A stretch of DNA of 64,000 bases from Bettongia penicillata ogilbyi (GCA_023548195.1 JAJHZJ010000061.1:3864297-3928296); one strand, 5' to 3'. Shown: positions 32,445 through 43,005, counted from the first letter of the stretch. The notes: generated by a model not told the origin, from the letters alone. Numbers and translations are program-made.

Positions 32445-32640
32445 TTTTGGGATGTATCAGTTAGATACTAACTAGCTATATGTCCCTGGGACAATCGTGT
32501 AACCCTTTTTGCCTCAGTTTCCTCATCTGTAAAATGAGCTGGAGAAGGAAATGACAAATTATTGCAGTGTCTTTGTCAAGGAAATCTCAAGTGGGGTCCC
32601 AGAGATTTGATCACAGCGGAACAGTGAAATAACAAAAATT
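32445..32640 (+). repeat. MAR1/WSINE-type SINE, 5'-truncated
   Basis: Reads 'actaactagctatatgtccc', 'tgcctcagtttcctcatctg', 'gagctggagaaggaaatgac' and tail 'gtggggtcccagagatttga', ending in an A-rich stretch. Confidence 0.9.
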
Positions 32641-32950
32641 ACTTGGGTTTGCTGAATCTTTTTTCTTCTTTTAAATCATTGTATAAAGAATGACTCCCTG
32701 GGAAGGAGGAGTACAAAAGATACAGGTAGAAATCTGTGTAATGTAAAAAAAAAGTATTACGAGAAAGAGTGTGTGTGTGTGTGTATACTTATGAATAAAT
32801 GCAAGTTTAAGGGAAAGGGCACTAACATCTGAGAAATTCAGGAAAGGCTTCTTGTAGAAAGTATAACTTGAAGGAAACAAGGAATTTAAAGAGGCTTGTG
32901 AAGTGAGAGTACATTCCTTCCATGTTAGATAGAACATGTGATATAGGGGA
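32641..32950. other. Unassigned sequence with a short (GT)n run
   Basis: A (GT)8-type run lies at 32,769-32,785. The minus-strand frame at 32,671-32,997 shows no recognisable protein. Confidence 0.4.
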
Positions 32951-32954
32951 TTGA

Positions 32955-33215
32955 AGGAAGGAAATAAGCATTTTATTAAATGTCTACTATGTGCCATGCA
33001 CTATGCCAAGTACATTATAAATATTGTCATTTTACCCTTACAATTACTCTAGGAGATAGGTGCTATTATTATCATCACCATTTTACAGATAAGAAAACTG
33101 AGGTTGAGAAAAGTTAGAAGATTCACCCGGATTCTTATAGCTAGTAAGTATCCAAGATAGGATTTGAGCTCAGATCTATTGGATTTCAAATCTTACCCTG
33201 TGTCCAGTATGTCAC
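32955..33215 (-). repeat. MIR SINE (antisense), near full length
   Basis: Reads 'ctatgtgccatgcactatgc', 'ggtgctattattatcatcac', 'cattttacagataagaaaac' and 'aggatttgagctcagatcta'. Confidence 0.85.
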
Positions 33216-33354
33216 CTAGCTCAACAAGAAATAGAAGCAAGAAACAGTTGCAACCCAGTGTTTGATAAACCCCAAACCAAAGAGCACCTACCTGGGAAAA
33301 GATTCCCTTTGTGACAAGAATTTTGAGGAAAACTGGAAAACTATTCAGTTCAAA

Positions 33355-34305
33355 TTAAGTTTCTGTCAAAAATGTCATACATAATAAAGCACGATATACT
33401 CAAAATGAGTATATGGCCTGAATGTGTCAGTTCACCATATATGTCTGTATATACCCACAAAAATGGTCACACCATAAGAAATATTAAAAGAAAACTCAAA
33501 GGAAGTATCTTTCACAATTACACCTTGGGGGGAAATTCTTAAGGGGATAGAGCATATCATAAAAGCTAAAATAGATGATTTTGACCACATAGAATTAAAA
33601 AGAAAAAAATCTGTACATGAATATAGTCAACAAAGGTAGAATTAGAAGTAGAACTGAAGAGTGGGGAAATATTTGCTTCAGATATTGTTGATAAAAGTCT
33701 CTGAGTGAAAATATATAGGCAACTGGAATAAATATGCAACGCCAAGAGCCATTTACCAAAAGATAACCGATCAGAGGATATGGATGGTTTTTGAAATGAA
33801 AATTACAAATTCTGAATGATCACATGGAAACATGCTCCAAGTTACTAATAATAAAAGAAATGAGATTAAAACAACTCTGAGATTTTCCTTCATGTAATGC
33901 AATAGTCAATATTGGGGGGGTTTTGGAAAGACAAACTCATTACTATGCTATTGGTGGAATTGTGAAGTATTACATCCTCTCTGGACATCGCCATAATTTT
34001 TGCAGGAATATTGAGCAGACTGTCCATAGTCTTTGATCTGGCAATCACATTATTGGAATATACTTCAAAAAAGTCAAAGACGTAAACACACTGTAGGTGC
34101 TCCATATACCCAAATGTTCATTGTGGCCTTCCTGATAGTAGCAAAGAACTAGAAAAGAAATAGATTCCCAACAATTTGAGAATAGCTGAAAAAACTATAG
34201 TATAGGAATGTAATAAAGTATGATGGTGTATTAAGAAATGATGAATAGAAAGAATTTATAGAAAAAACCAAATATTCGCATGAAATGGTGCAGATGGAAA
34301 TTGTT
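33355..34305 (+). repeat. Old L1 LINE copy, ORF2 3' portion
   Basis: Reads 'gaccacatagaattaaaaag', 'ggaaatatttgcttcagata', 'agagccatttaccaaaagat', 'catggaaacatgctccaagt', 'aatgagattaaaacaactct' and 'ctattggtggaattgtgaag', the expected order for the end of L1 ORF2. Heavily mutated. Confidence 0.75.
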
Positions 34306-34309
34306 TCTA

Positions 34310-34425
34310 TTTGTCTCATTTTTTAAGAGGACCAATGACAGACATCATGGGATGCTATTTTGACTCACGTGTGAACTGAATTAAAATAAGCAGAATTGTT
34401 GAGGTCTAGGGGTCTTGGGAATCCT
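34310..34425 (-). repeat. RTE-tailed SINE fragment (antisense)
   Basis: Reads 'gtctcattttttaagaggac', 'gggatgctattttgactcac' and 'gtgtgaactgaattaaaata', the eroded RTE-like end followed by the SINE body. Confidence 0.65.
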
Positions 34426-34429
34426 GAAA

Positions 34430-35125
34430 TACAAGGGTAAGAAGAGTGTGGCTCTGCCTTGAAAGAATTCAACCACTTACGCCTCTTTTCAGTCCAAGTA
34501 GTAAGTTTATAAAAGCACCATTTGGGATGAGGGAGATTCCTAATGAGCCTGGACAATGTGTGATGCCAGTGCAACTGGGCTAGCTTCTAAGAATCTGAGC
34601 ATTTGAAGAGGATAAAATTGGTACTTTTATACAGAAGACTGTGGAAAGATGGAATGGGATCAAGGAAGTAGCCTGGAAAGAATGAAGGTTTGGGTTAGGT
34701 CAAAGTTAACAGAGAATGGAGGGTTGGGCTGGGGGATGAGAGGGAGAGCACAATGAAAGGACAGTTGAAAGGATTACTGGTATGGGCAGTGCTTCAGGGG
34801 AATGCCAGGGATCTGGGCTGTGTGGGAAAGTTCAGTAATCTTTCTTTTTGGGGGTACAGATCCCAAAGACATGGTCTTTTCCTTTTAGGAATTCAGATCC
34901 CATCCCCATCAGAACCATAAGGCCAATAGGCGAAATTATAACAATAATATAAATTTAAAAGTCACAAAAAAGGAAATTAAATTCTAACTGAAAACAACAA
35001 GGAAGTACCAGAGAAAAGACAGTAACATATACCACTTCTCACTTCTCCCATGGTAGAGAGGTAGAGAATTACTGAGAGAAAATATTGCTCTTCTGTGTCT
35101 ATGTTTCCAGCCCCTTAGAATCTCA
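34430..35125. other. Unassigned intergenic sequence
   Basis: About 700 bp with no recognised gene or repeat. Confidence 0.4.
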
Positions 35126-35129
35126 AGAT

Positions 35130-35375
35130 CCATCCAAAGCTTAGCTTCTTTCACATTGTCCAAGTTGTCTCTTCTGATTCGTCTCTTAGTGCCTCCTCCT
35201 AGTCTCCACCAATGATTGTGCTTTTATTGTGTGTATGTCCTGTGTTTACTTATCTTGGACCTGATCCATTGCCTAGGAGAATGTTAACTCCTTGGGCAAC
35301 AAGGACAGCCACACTTCTGCATTCTAATTGCCAATGCCTATCTCCTATTAAGTATTTAATAAACATTTACTTCAT
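35130..35375 (+). repeat. L2 LINE 3' end
   Basis: Reads 'ggagaatgttaactccttgg', 'gcaacaaggacagccacac', 'attctaattgccaatgccta' and 'attaagtatttaataaacat'. These are the ordered 3' L2 blocks. Confidence 0.75.
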
Positions 35376-35478
35376 GTAGTCTTTGCACCTGATGATTTTG
35401 CTTAATTGTTGCCTTTTGTTTGTTTTCTATACAGAGTGAGCAATGGAGGGGAGCAGTTGAAAGGGTTGTATGTAAATC

Positions 35479-35761
35479 TGAGAGATACAGAGAAGGAGAG
35501 AGGGAGGCAGAGAGAGACAGAGGCATAGAGAGACAGAAACAGGGAATGGCAGAGAGAGATACAGAGACACAGAGGGAGAGGGAGACAGAGAGAAAGAGAG
35601 TGAAGGAGGGAGAAAGGAGAGAGACAGAGAAAGACAGAGAGAGAAAAAGGGAGAGAGAGAGAAATAGAGGGAGGAAGGAGAAAGAGAGACAGAGAGAGAA
35701 AGACAGAGAGGGAGGCAGGAAGGGAGGAGAGAGAAAAAGACAGAGAGAGAAAGAGAGAATT
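35479..35761 (+). repeat. (GA)-rich purine repeat
   Basis: About 280 bp of 'gagagacagag'-type units with regular C interruptions. The open frames on both strands (Arg/Glu-rich and Ser/Leu-rich) result from the repeat and are not genes. Confidence 0.95.
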
Positions 35762-35789
35762 TAAAGCTGGAGGGAACCTTAGAAGTCAA

Positions 35790-35990
35790 GAGGCATACAG
35801 TGGATAGACAGTTGGACCTGGAGTCAGCTTTGTGCCCCTGGGTAAGTCACTTAAGGGTTGTCAGCCTCAGTTTCCACATCTGCAAACTGGGGCTGATGAG
35901 ACTTCCCTCCTAGAGCTGTAAGGATAAAATGAGATCACATTTGTCAAGGGCTTTGCAAACCTTAGAGCACTTATATGAATATTATCGCTG
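35790..35990 (+). repeat. MIR-type SINE
   Basis: Reads 'acctggagtcagctttgtgc', 'ccctgggtaagtcacttaag', 'cctcagtttccacatctgca', 'gtaaggataaaatgagatca' and 'catttgtcaagggctttgca'. Confidence 0.85.
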
Positions 35991-35992
35991 TT

Positions 35993-36215
35993 TTTGCTGT
36001 TCACTCCTGGCTCTGTAACCTCATTTCAGGGTTTTCTTGGCAAAGATACTGGAGTGGTTTGCCATTTCCTTCTCCAGTTCATTTTACAGATGAGGAAACT
36101 GGGGCAAACAGATGAAGTGACTTGCCCAGGGGCACGTAGCTAGTAAGCTTCTGAGGTTGGATTTGAACTCAGAAAGATGTCTTTCTAACTTCAGACATGG
36201 CACTCTCTCCACTGA
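35993..36215 (-). repeat. MAR1/WSINE-type SINE (antisense)
   Basis: Reads 'tttcttggcaaagatactgg', 'tttgccatttccttctccag', 'acagatgaggaaactggggc' and ends 'cactctctccactgaagct'. It is placed head to tail against the neighbouring MIR copies. Confidence 0.92.
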
Positions 36216-36335
36216 AGCTCAGAGAGATTAAATGACTTGTACATGCTCACACAACTAGTAAATGTTAGAGTTGGGATTGGAGACCAAGTCTCCCTTCTCC
36301 TAAATTCTATCCTCACTGTATTACAATGCTCCAGT
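36216..36335 (-). repeat. MIR-type SINE (antisense)
   Basis: Reads 'cagagagattaaatgacttg', 'tacatgctcacacaactagt' and 'ttctatcctcactgtattac'. Confidence 0.75.
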
Positions 36336-36339
36336 TTAT

Positions 36340-37050
36340 GAGCTGACAATTCCCCTCTTTCTGAATCTTATGGATCACGACAAAAGTCTGATAGAAAGAT
36401 GAATACCCAGAATGCTATGAAGATAAAGAGATACAATTCACTTGCCCACGGTAGAACTCAATGAACATTTATGGTGAAAGTGATGAAAACCAAATCCCTG
36501 GATAGTAGGACAAAGTTTTCCATGAAGACTTTGGGGAGGCTGAGGCTGAGTGGGGTGAAAGTGAAGGCTGTTCCAATAAGACACATCAGGACACAGGAAG
36601 TTGAAACTAAAGCTCTTGTACCTCTGGGGGTGGGGGATAGGACAGGTGATCTAGGAAAAGCCTTTCATCAAACCTAGAGATGAAAATTAACCTTTAAAAA
36701 GGACTATCTTTTCCTATGCTGGTCAAAAATTCCAGTGAAACAGGGGAGACAAATGTTGGGACCATGAAAATCTAAATCTCTAAGTAAAATTGTGACCTTT
36801 GAGTTCTAATTACTTCGAGCTAACTTAATGTGACAGACGTATTTTTTGACCTTGTAAGTTTTAAAGTAATGAAATTTCAGAATATGTTTAAGATTCAAGT
36901 TAATAAGCATCTTCTCCCTCCTTCCCCACAAAAGACCTAGATCTTTTCTGACTACATTATATGAAATCTGAAAATAGAGACTGTATTATGGGTAGGATTT
37001 GATTTCCAGCAGAGGGGAGAGCCCTGGATAATGAATAAAGCTAAGCTGTG
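36340..37050. other. Unassigned intergenic sequence
   Basis: No gene or confident repeat was seen in about 700 bp. Confidence 0.4.
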
Positions 37051-37057
37051 CAAATTC

Positions 37058-37125
37058 AATTCAATTCAGTTTAACAGCCATTTATTATGAGCCAACACTA
37101 TATACTAGGTGCTGGCTTAGACAGA
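37058..37125 (+). repeat. Old interspersed repeat fragment (unnamed family)
   Basis: Reads 'attcaattcagtttaacagc', 'atttattatgagccaacact' and 'actaggtgctgg'. Confidence 0.4.
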
Positions 37126-37166
37126 TGGGACCCATTGGTTTTATATCATTCATGTACTAGTCTAAG

Positions 37167-37330
37167 TAAGAGTCCCTAACCTTGTTTGTGCCATGGACCT
37201 CTTTGGCATTGTGGGGAAGCCCAAGCACCCCTTCTCAATAATCATATTGTTACATAGAAGGTAGAAAAAATAAAATGTCATAAATAAGTTCAGAGTCCCT
37301 TTGAAATCTATCCACAGAGCTTTCCAGGTC
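37167..37330 (+). mobile_element. hAT-type MITE remnant
   Basis: Reads 'agagtccctaaccttgtttg', 'tgccatggacctctttggca', 'caccccttctcaataatc' and 'aataaaatgtcataaataag'. Same family as the better preserved copy at 47,590-47,772. The right end is not clear. Confidence 0.6.
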
Positions 37331-37461
37331 AGTAGACATCAGGTTAAAATCACTAGCACCAAAGTTATGACCATGAACAATTATTAACTTTTTATACTTT
37401 CCTTCAAACCTCAAACTGGAATCATGGAAGGTAAACAAAATAAATTAACTGATTGGCAGAA

Positions 37462-37605
37462 GGGGAGGGAAAGGAACACACATTTATTAATCACCCACTG
37501 TTTACCAGGTGCTGTGCGAAGCCCTTACAAATTATCCTAGTTGACCCTCATAACAACCCTGGGAGATGAGTGGCATTATGATCCATATTTTGCAGTTATA
37601 CAAAT
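37462..37605 (-). repeat. MIR SINE (antisense)
   Basis: Reads 'catttattaatcacccactg', 'tttaccaggtgctgtgcgaa' and 'ctcataacaaccctgggaga'. Confidence 0.75.
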
Positions 37606-37673
37606 AGCCTGAATGTCACAAGACTTGACTTCATGATCCCCTTCTGGATTTGAGGCACGCCTTCTTTTGCTCC

Positions 37674-38377
37674 TGTGTTGTGGAGACTGAGAGATGAAAT
37701 GACTGAGGGAAGAAAGGTTTGATCTTCCAAGTGTATTATTTTTTAAGCAATGCAGGACAATTGCCCAGCAAACTGGAACCAGAACTCTTTAGCTTAGACC
37801 TGAACTACAAGTACATGAGAAGACAGATTTTATACATTAAAATAAAAGACAATTAACAGCATATAAACCAGGATGCAAGCTTAGATAATCTGATTGCTAA
37901 CTGGAGGAAAGATTAGGAACTTTGATAGGGGGAGAACAAACAGGTACAATTCCCTGAAATGAGGAAAAGAGGTATCCCACTCCCTCCAAATGTCTATAAA
38001 CAATCAAAGGAACATGGAAACAATAGCTGGTGGATCAGAATGGGGCTTTCACAGAAGACATATGCGCTGTTTGAGATAAACAATTGTGAGAAAACACCTT
38101 GCATCCAATTTTGCATCTGGCTACATTTCTGGTCAGCATAACCTAGGTCCTTCATTAAGGACCTGTAAGCAGCAGGTGGAGGTGAACCAGTTTCCCAGCC
38201 ATGCAGGGCTAGGTTCAAATAATGTATAATAAGGTTTTCTCCCAATTCCCACAATCGAATAAACTTTTCTCACAGGACAGAATTTGGACTATACCCATAA
38301 TGGAATAGAAAGGGAACTGGGCTAGCTCCAAAATTGAGTTACAAGATGGAGTCAGGGTGGTTCACTCAATTTCCACA
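37674..38377 (-). mobile_element. Candidate solo LTR (antisense)
   Basis: Read on the minus strand it starts 'tgtggaaattgagtgaacca' followed by 'ccctgactccatcttgtaac', has a TATAAAA-like box near 37,830-37,845 and ends 'gtctccacaacaca'. TG...CA ends, about 704 bp and the internal promoter-like box fit an LTR. No matching target duplication was found at these ends and no second copy lies in the window, so the call is tentative. Confidence 0.45.
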
Positions 38378-38504
38378 ATTAACTATTTGCTGTCCTAATC
38401 CCCTCAACTTCCTCAATTTCCTCAGTATTTCCATCCTCAGTATTTCCTTTAGCAAGTAATCTCCTCCTTATCTAGCTGGAGGAGGGATTACTTTGATATA
38501 TGAG

Positions 38505-38760
38505 TTAATAATAATAGCTGACATTTATATATTATTTCAAAGTTTGTAATGTACTTTATAAACATCTCATTTTATCCTGGTAGCAATTATTGAAAACAGG
38601 TGCTATTGTTATTCTTGTTTTGCAAATGGGCAAACTGAGGAAGATGGAGGTCAAGTGACTTATTCAGGGTCACACAGCTACTAAATATCTGAGACTAGTT
38701 TTGAACCCAGGTCTTCCTGACTCAGGATCCAGTGCTCTGTGCATAATGTTGCTACTTTGC
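38505..38760 (-). repeat. MIR SINE (antisense), near full length
   Basis: Reads 'tagctgacatttatatatta', 'gggcaaactgaggaagatgg', 'gggtcacacagctactaaat' and 'gaacccaggtcttcctgact'. Confidence 0.88.
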
Positions 38761-39017
38761 TGCACAGGTGTTCTGTGACCTGTGACTGATGCATGGAATG
38801 AGTTTTGTGGGTAGAGAATAATGTAACCAGAAGAAAATACAAATGATATCTCTCTTCTCAACTTCTCAGGACTCTCAATTTGTGAATGGAGGTGGGGCAG
38901 AAGAAAGGTGGGAATTGGAGAAACACTCAAGTTTCTTCCATAATCCTTACGTGTGGCACTGAAATCCATTCCAATTTGGCTCTGTTAGTTCAGGTTATTG
39001 CCTCCACTGGGTAATGG

Positions 39018-39082
39018 TACATATATATCTATATCTGTGTATCTATGTATCTATCTGTCTGTCTGTCTATCTACATACATAT
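39018..39082. repeat. (CTAT/CTGT)n microsatellite
   Basis: Mixed 'tatctatctgtctgtctgtc' and 'tatctacatacatatc' units form a compound tetranucleotide array. Confidence 0.93.
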
Positions 39083-39089
39083 CCAGTTA

Positions 39090-40985
39090 AGCATGGGCAG
39101 GCCTAAACCTGGGCTTCCCAAAATGAAGCAATTTTCCCAAACTCTGTACTTAGGGAGAGTTAGAGGATGGCTAACATATAGACTCATTGCCCTTCCCTCA
39201 TAACACAAAGAAGATGCTCATTACCTTTTTAAAATAATTCTTTCATTCAATAATTTTACTTGCTTATTAAAGTTCCTGATGCTGGGGCATAGGTTTCATT
39301 AGTCTTGGATTTCTGCCTGTTAATGCTCATTTTAGCTTTGTGAAATATTAGCTAGGGCTAATATTTTGGTTCTAAGCTTTGCACCCTTTAGGGGTGGCCT
39401 ATCAGTATTACACATTTCAGTTTTCTTTCAGGGGAGCTTTACCTTAGAGTAGACAAAAAGGATGCTTCTGAATAAGTAGTGATTCATCCATGATCTGCCT
39501 CCCTTAGAAACTCAAGGGGAATTCATGGATATTTGCCAAAGCTATTCTGTACAGATCAGAATATGAAGGATATAGTTGGGGGCTGTCCTTCATGAAGTTC
39601 TCATTAGAAACTACAGTTCCCAGATGACTGTGCAGAGCCCAGGTTTTCAAGTCTGAATGGAGAAAATGCTTCTTCTAGGTCTATGAAAGGGCATATTGGT
39701 TTCTTTCTCACCTTACCTACATTTTTGACAACATACCTCAACATCAAACTAAAGAGAAGTAATAAAGGGCAGTTTATGTCAGGATTTGGGAATGTAGTCT
39801 CATTAAGCAATATTCTAAAACTGAGATGGGGTGGTGTGGGACAGAGAGGTAATATTCCTGCATCAGTGAACATATCCATCATGTTGCAACCATTATCCAT
39901 GTTAAATGCTAACATTTCAGGAGCCACAGCATTTCCAAATGTCACTGTTCTTAGGTGGGGCTGGTACATTTTTAACACAGTCATTTAAAGAGTATTCCTC
40001 CTCTTTCCCTTTCCTCCTTGCAAATACCACTGGAAATGAAAAAGGAGGAGTGTCCCGGGGGGAAAAAGTTTTCATAGAGTGGCATTAATATATTTTGTTG
40101 CCCTGCTGTTGAGCAACTTTCTTTTTGAAAGAGCAGAACATCCCCCCACATCCTCCAGAGCCTTCATAAATTTCACCTTAGAAAAGGGTTTGGGTTTTGA
40201 AGCATTTTAAAGGAAAAAATAAAGCATTGAAGCATGACAAGGTACCATGATGTGGCTTTATTAGGGGAGGGCCTAAAGAGATCCCAGGCCCAGATTTGTC
40301 CCTGAAACCTTTTCATGAAAAAACGGAAATATGATTGAAGAGTGTGGCCTTCTGTGCATCCAAATGTGCCTGTCCCAGCATTTCTTCTGCTCTCTCCTCC
40401 CCCTCACAATCCCCCTTCCATCACTGCCCACTACGCAGGGCTGAAAGAATGACTAAGTCACTGTGTGTTTCCAGATAGCTTTCTCTTCAGACAGCCCTGC
40501 AAGCAGCTGGCAAAGATGATAAATGAGCCTGACTTTCCTGATGACGCAACTGTCCAGAAAGACAGCCTGAAGCAAGACCAATGCAGTAGCCTGAGCAGCA
40601 CCGTGGAAATGTTAGAAGGGGTTGGACGGAGGTCATTCCTATTCAAACAAAATGCAGTTGGAAGTCAGCATCCTAGGCCTATAGGCAGCTTTGCTTAATT
40701 AGAGAAATAATCAAAGAGGTTACCCTAGGGCAGCTTCTGGAGATTCTCAGCTGACTGAAATGGAGAAATGAAAAGGTTGCATGCAATTAGTCCAAATTCC
40801 CTGTGATCTGGTTGTCTGGTCCAGTTCATTCCAATGACATAAATAATCAAAGAACGGAGAGGAAAGAAGAAATTATTGGTTACCATTATATTGGATAAAC
40901 TTCTAGGAAGGGAGCCTTTTCTCCAGAAGGTCTTGGTTTTGAGCTCCTCATTTTCTACATATTGATATATAGAGGGAACTGGATT
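39090..40985. other. Repeat-poor island, possibly conserved or transcribed
   Basis: About 1.9 kb in which I recognise no interspersed repeat, the longest such stretch in the right two thirds of the window. It has a 126-codon minus frame (39,604-39,984), a 101-codon plus frame overlapping it (39,683-39,988) and the acceptor-plus-frame candidate at 40,471-40,698. None has a recognisable domain. Low repeat content can mark constrained sequence, but this is inference. Confidence 0.4.
40471..40698 (+). other. Possible terminal exon, unrecognised
   Basis: A pyrimidine-containing stretch ends in 'ctgtgtgtttccag' at 40,474, and a second AG ('tttctcttcag') follows at 40,490. The frame behind them stays open from a stop at 40,450-40,452 to TAA at 40,696-40,698. 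The first ATG in frame is at 40,516. The predicted peptide is mixed in composition, with Lys-Met-Ile-Asn-Glu and Gly-Arg-Arg-Ser-Phe-Leu-Phe stretches, and is not low-complexity. I recognise no family. It could equally be a chance frame. Confidence 0.25.
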
Positions 40986-40988
40986 TTC

Positions 40989-41005
40989 AAGAACCCTTGT
41001 TATTA
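40989..41005. repeat. Target-site duplication, 5' copy
   Basis: AAGAACCCTTGTTATTA, identical over 17 bp to 41,947-41,963, flanking the L1 insertion. Confidence 0.95.
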
Positions 41006-41946
41006 AGTCATTCCCCAATTGATAAATGGTCAAAGGATATGAACAGGCAATTTTCAGAGGAAGAAATTAAAGATAAGCAAATGATAAATGTTGGAGAGGA
41101 TGTGGCAGAGTTGGAACACTAATTTGTTGTTGGTGGAGCTGTGAGCTCATCCAACCATTCTGGAGAGTGATTTGGAACTATGCCCAAAGGGCTACAAAAC
41201 TGTGCATACCCTTTAACCCAGTAATATCGCTTCTAGCACCGTATCCTCAAGAGATCATAAAAATGGGAAAGGGTCCCACATGTATAAAAATATTAATAGC
41301 ATCACTCTTTGTAGTTGCCAAAAACTGGAAATCAAGGGGATGCCCAGCAATTGGGGAATGGCTGAATAAATTATGGTATATGAACGTAGTGGAATGCTAT
41401 TGGGCCATAAGAAATGATGAAGAAGAATGCTTCAGAGAGGCCTGGAAAGACTTATATGATCTGATGCTGAGTGAAAGGAGCAGAACCAGGAGAACTTTGT
41501 GCACAGCAATGACCACAGTGTGCAAGAGTTTTTTCTGGTAGACTTGGATTTTCATAGCAATGCAAGGACATTAAAAAAGAAAAAAATTCCCAATGGTCTT
41601 CTAAGACAAAATGCCTTCCACATTCAGAGAAAGAACTATGTAATTCAATCGCAGAATGTAGCAGATCATTTGTGTGTGTGAGTGTGTGTATGTGTGTGCG
41701 TGTATTATGTTTTGGTTTGTTATATGATTTCTCCCATTTATTTTATTTCTTCTACACAATACGACTAAAATGAAAATGTATTCAACAAGAACGTATGTAT
41801 AGATCCTATATAGAATTGTATACCGTCTTGGGGAGGGAGAGGGGTGGTGAGAGGGTATGTAGGGGGAAAAAAATCTAAGTTTTATGGTAGTGATTGTAGA
41901 ACATTAAAAATAAATAAAATGAATATATTAAAGAAAAGAAAAGAAA
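41006..41946 (+). mobile_element. 5'-truncated L1 insertion, relatively young
   Basis: Starts inside ORF2 ('agtcattccccaattgataa') and runs through 'tggagctgtgagctcatcca', 'gggaaagggtcccacatgta', 'ctgatgctgagtgaaaggag' and the 3' UTR 'ttcatagcaatgcaaggaca' to 'acattaaaaataaataaaat' and an A-rich tail. It is bounded by an exact 17-bp target duplication. The frame at 41,167-41,541 is the ORF2 end, still open for about 120 codons. A segment near 41,075-41,088 appears deleted relative to the copy at 45.4 kb. A GT-rich run lies in the 3' UTR (41,670-41,703). Confidence 0.95.
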
Positions 41947-41963
41947 AAGAACCCTTGTTATTA
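41947..41963. repeat. Target-site duplication, 3' copy
   Basis: Exact repeat of 40,989-41,005, directly after the A-rich tail of the L1. Confidence 0.95.
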
Positions 41964-42059
41964 TCTTTTTTGTTGGGGGGCATGACAGGAGGGAAGATAA
42001 GCCAGTCAAAGAAAATCCATATTAAATGTTATCTTCCCATAGTATTGTACTGATTCATT

Positions 42060-42135
42060 TAAAGATGAAATCACTGCTTCTGAGAACCTTCCAATCTAAG
42101 ACAGACCATATTGTTTCAGACAGATAAAAGAATAA
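42060..42135 (+). repeat. Old interspersed repeat fragment (unnamed family)
   Basis: Reads 'gatgaaatcactgcttctga', 'gaaccttccaatctaagaca'. It is closely matched by 42,675-42,745. Confidence 0.45.
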
Positions 42136-42169
42136 CCCGAAAGGACAAAACTGAATTTGTCACTATTCA

Positions 42170-42375
42170 GTTTGAATTCTTGTGGCCTCATTTGGTATTT
42201 TTTGGGCAAATTACAGGAATTGTTTACTATTTCTTTCTCCAGGTCATTTTATAGATGAGGAAACTGAGGCAAACAGGGTTACGTGACTAAGGTTACAACA
42301 TAGCTAATCAGCGTCTGATGTCAGATTTGAACTCATGTCCCTACTCTAGGTTCAATGCTCTATTATGCCACCCAA
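42170..42375 (-). repeat. MAR1/WSINE-type SINE (antisense)
   Basis: Reads 'ttctccaggtcattttatag', 'atgaggaaactgaggcaaac', 'agatttgaactcatgtccct' and 'tctattatgccaccc'. Confidence 0.88.
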
Positions 42376-42454
42376 CATGATCATCAAGGGAAAAGGAAAA
42401 AAGTCCAAGAACTGAAGAAGGAAATGTTTTCAGTATCATTCCAACTCAGTTTAA

Positions 42455-42645
42455 TGGAGATAATATAATGCAATGGAAAGAGTGCTGAGTAGAACTTGAG
42501 TTCAGATCCCTGCTGTCATTTACAATTTCTGTGCATTTGGGTAAGTTGATTAACTTCTCTCTGCTTCTGTTCTCTCATCTGTAAAATGAGAAGGTTGGAC
42601 AACATAACCTCCGAAGGCCCTTCTGGTTTTGGATCGATTATCCTA
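42455..42645 (+). repeat. MIR-type SINE
   Basis: Reads 'tggaaagagtgctgagtaga', 'acttgagttcagatccctgc', 'ctctcatctgtaaaatgaga' and tail 'ggacaacataacctccgaag'. Confidence 0.85.
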
Positions 42646-42661
42646 CAAGCATTTGAGGTTC

Positions 42662-42830
42662 TGGAGTGAAAGCTAAAGATGAAATGCCTGTCCTCAAGAA
42701 GCTTCCAATCTAAGACACATCGTATTGTGCCAAACAAACATAAAAACAAGAAAAAAGTTAATACTGAATAATCACAATTAATAAGACGAAAGGAGGAGAG
42801 CCCAAGAATTAAAACGGGGAACACTTTTGT
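42662..42830 (+). repeat. Old interspersed repeat fragment (unnamed family)
   Basis: Reads 'ctgtcctcaagaagcttcca', 'atctaagacacatcgtattg' and 'acaaacataaaaacaagaaa'. Together with 42,060-42,135 it brackets a SINE pair. Confidence 0.45.
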
Positions 42831-42889
42831 CTGTGTTTTACAGGCCTCCCCCCACCAGTCTCTGATGTCCATATACACGGATCACCTTT

Positions 42890-43005
42890 GCTAGCCCCAT
42901 TTTGAAAATGAGGAAACAAACCCCTAAAGGGGAAGTAACACTGCCATGTTCACACAACTAATCCGTAGCTTCTGAGGACTATAAGCAAGATTCTTTGGCT
43001 GTGAA
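42890..43005 (-). repeat. MIR-type SINE remnant (antisense)
   Basis: Reads 'cattttgaaaatgaggaaac' and 'catgttcacacaactaatcc'. Confidence 0.65.

Noticed and set aside
35420..35789. 114- and 120-codon frames on opposite strands
   Set aside because: They are products of the GA-rich repeat, with periodic Arg/Glu or Ser/Leu residues.
41167..41541. 124-codon plus frame as a gene
   Set aside because: It is the C-terminal end of L1 ORF2 inside a 5'-truncated insertion with target duplications.
42060..42830. Local duplication of a 70-bp segment (42,060 and 42,675)
   Set aside because: Both pieces belong to one dispersed old repeat family and are diverged; independent fragments or one copy split by SINEs is simpler than a recent duplication.
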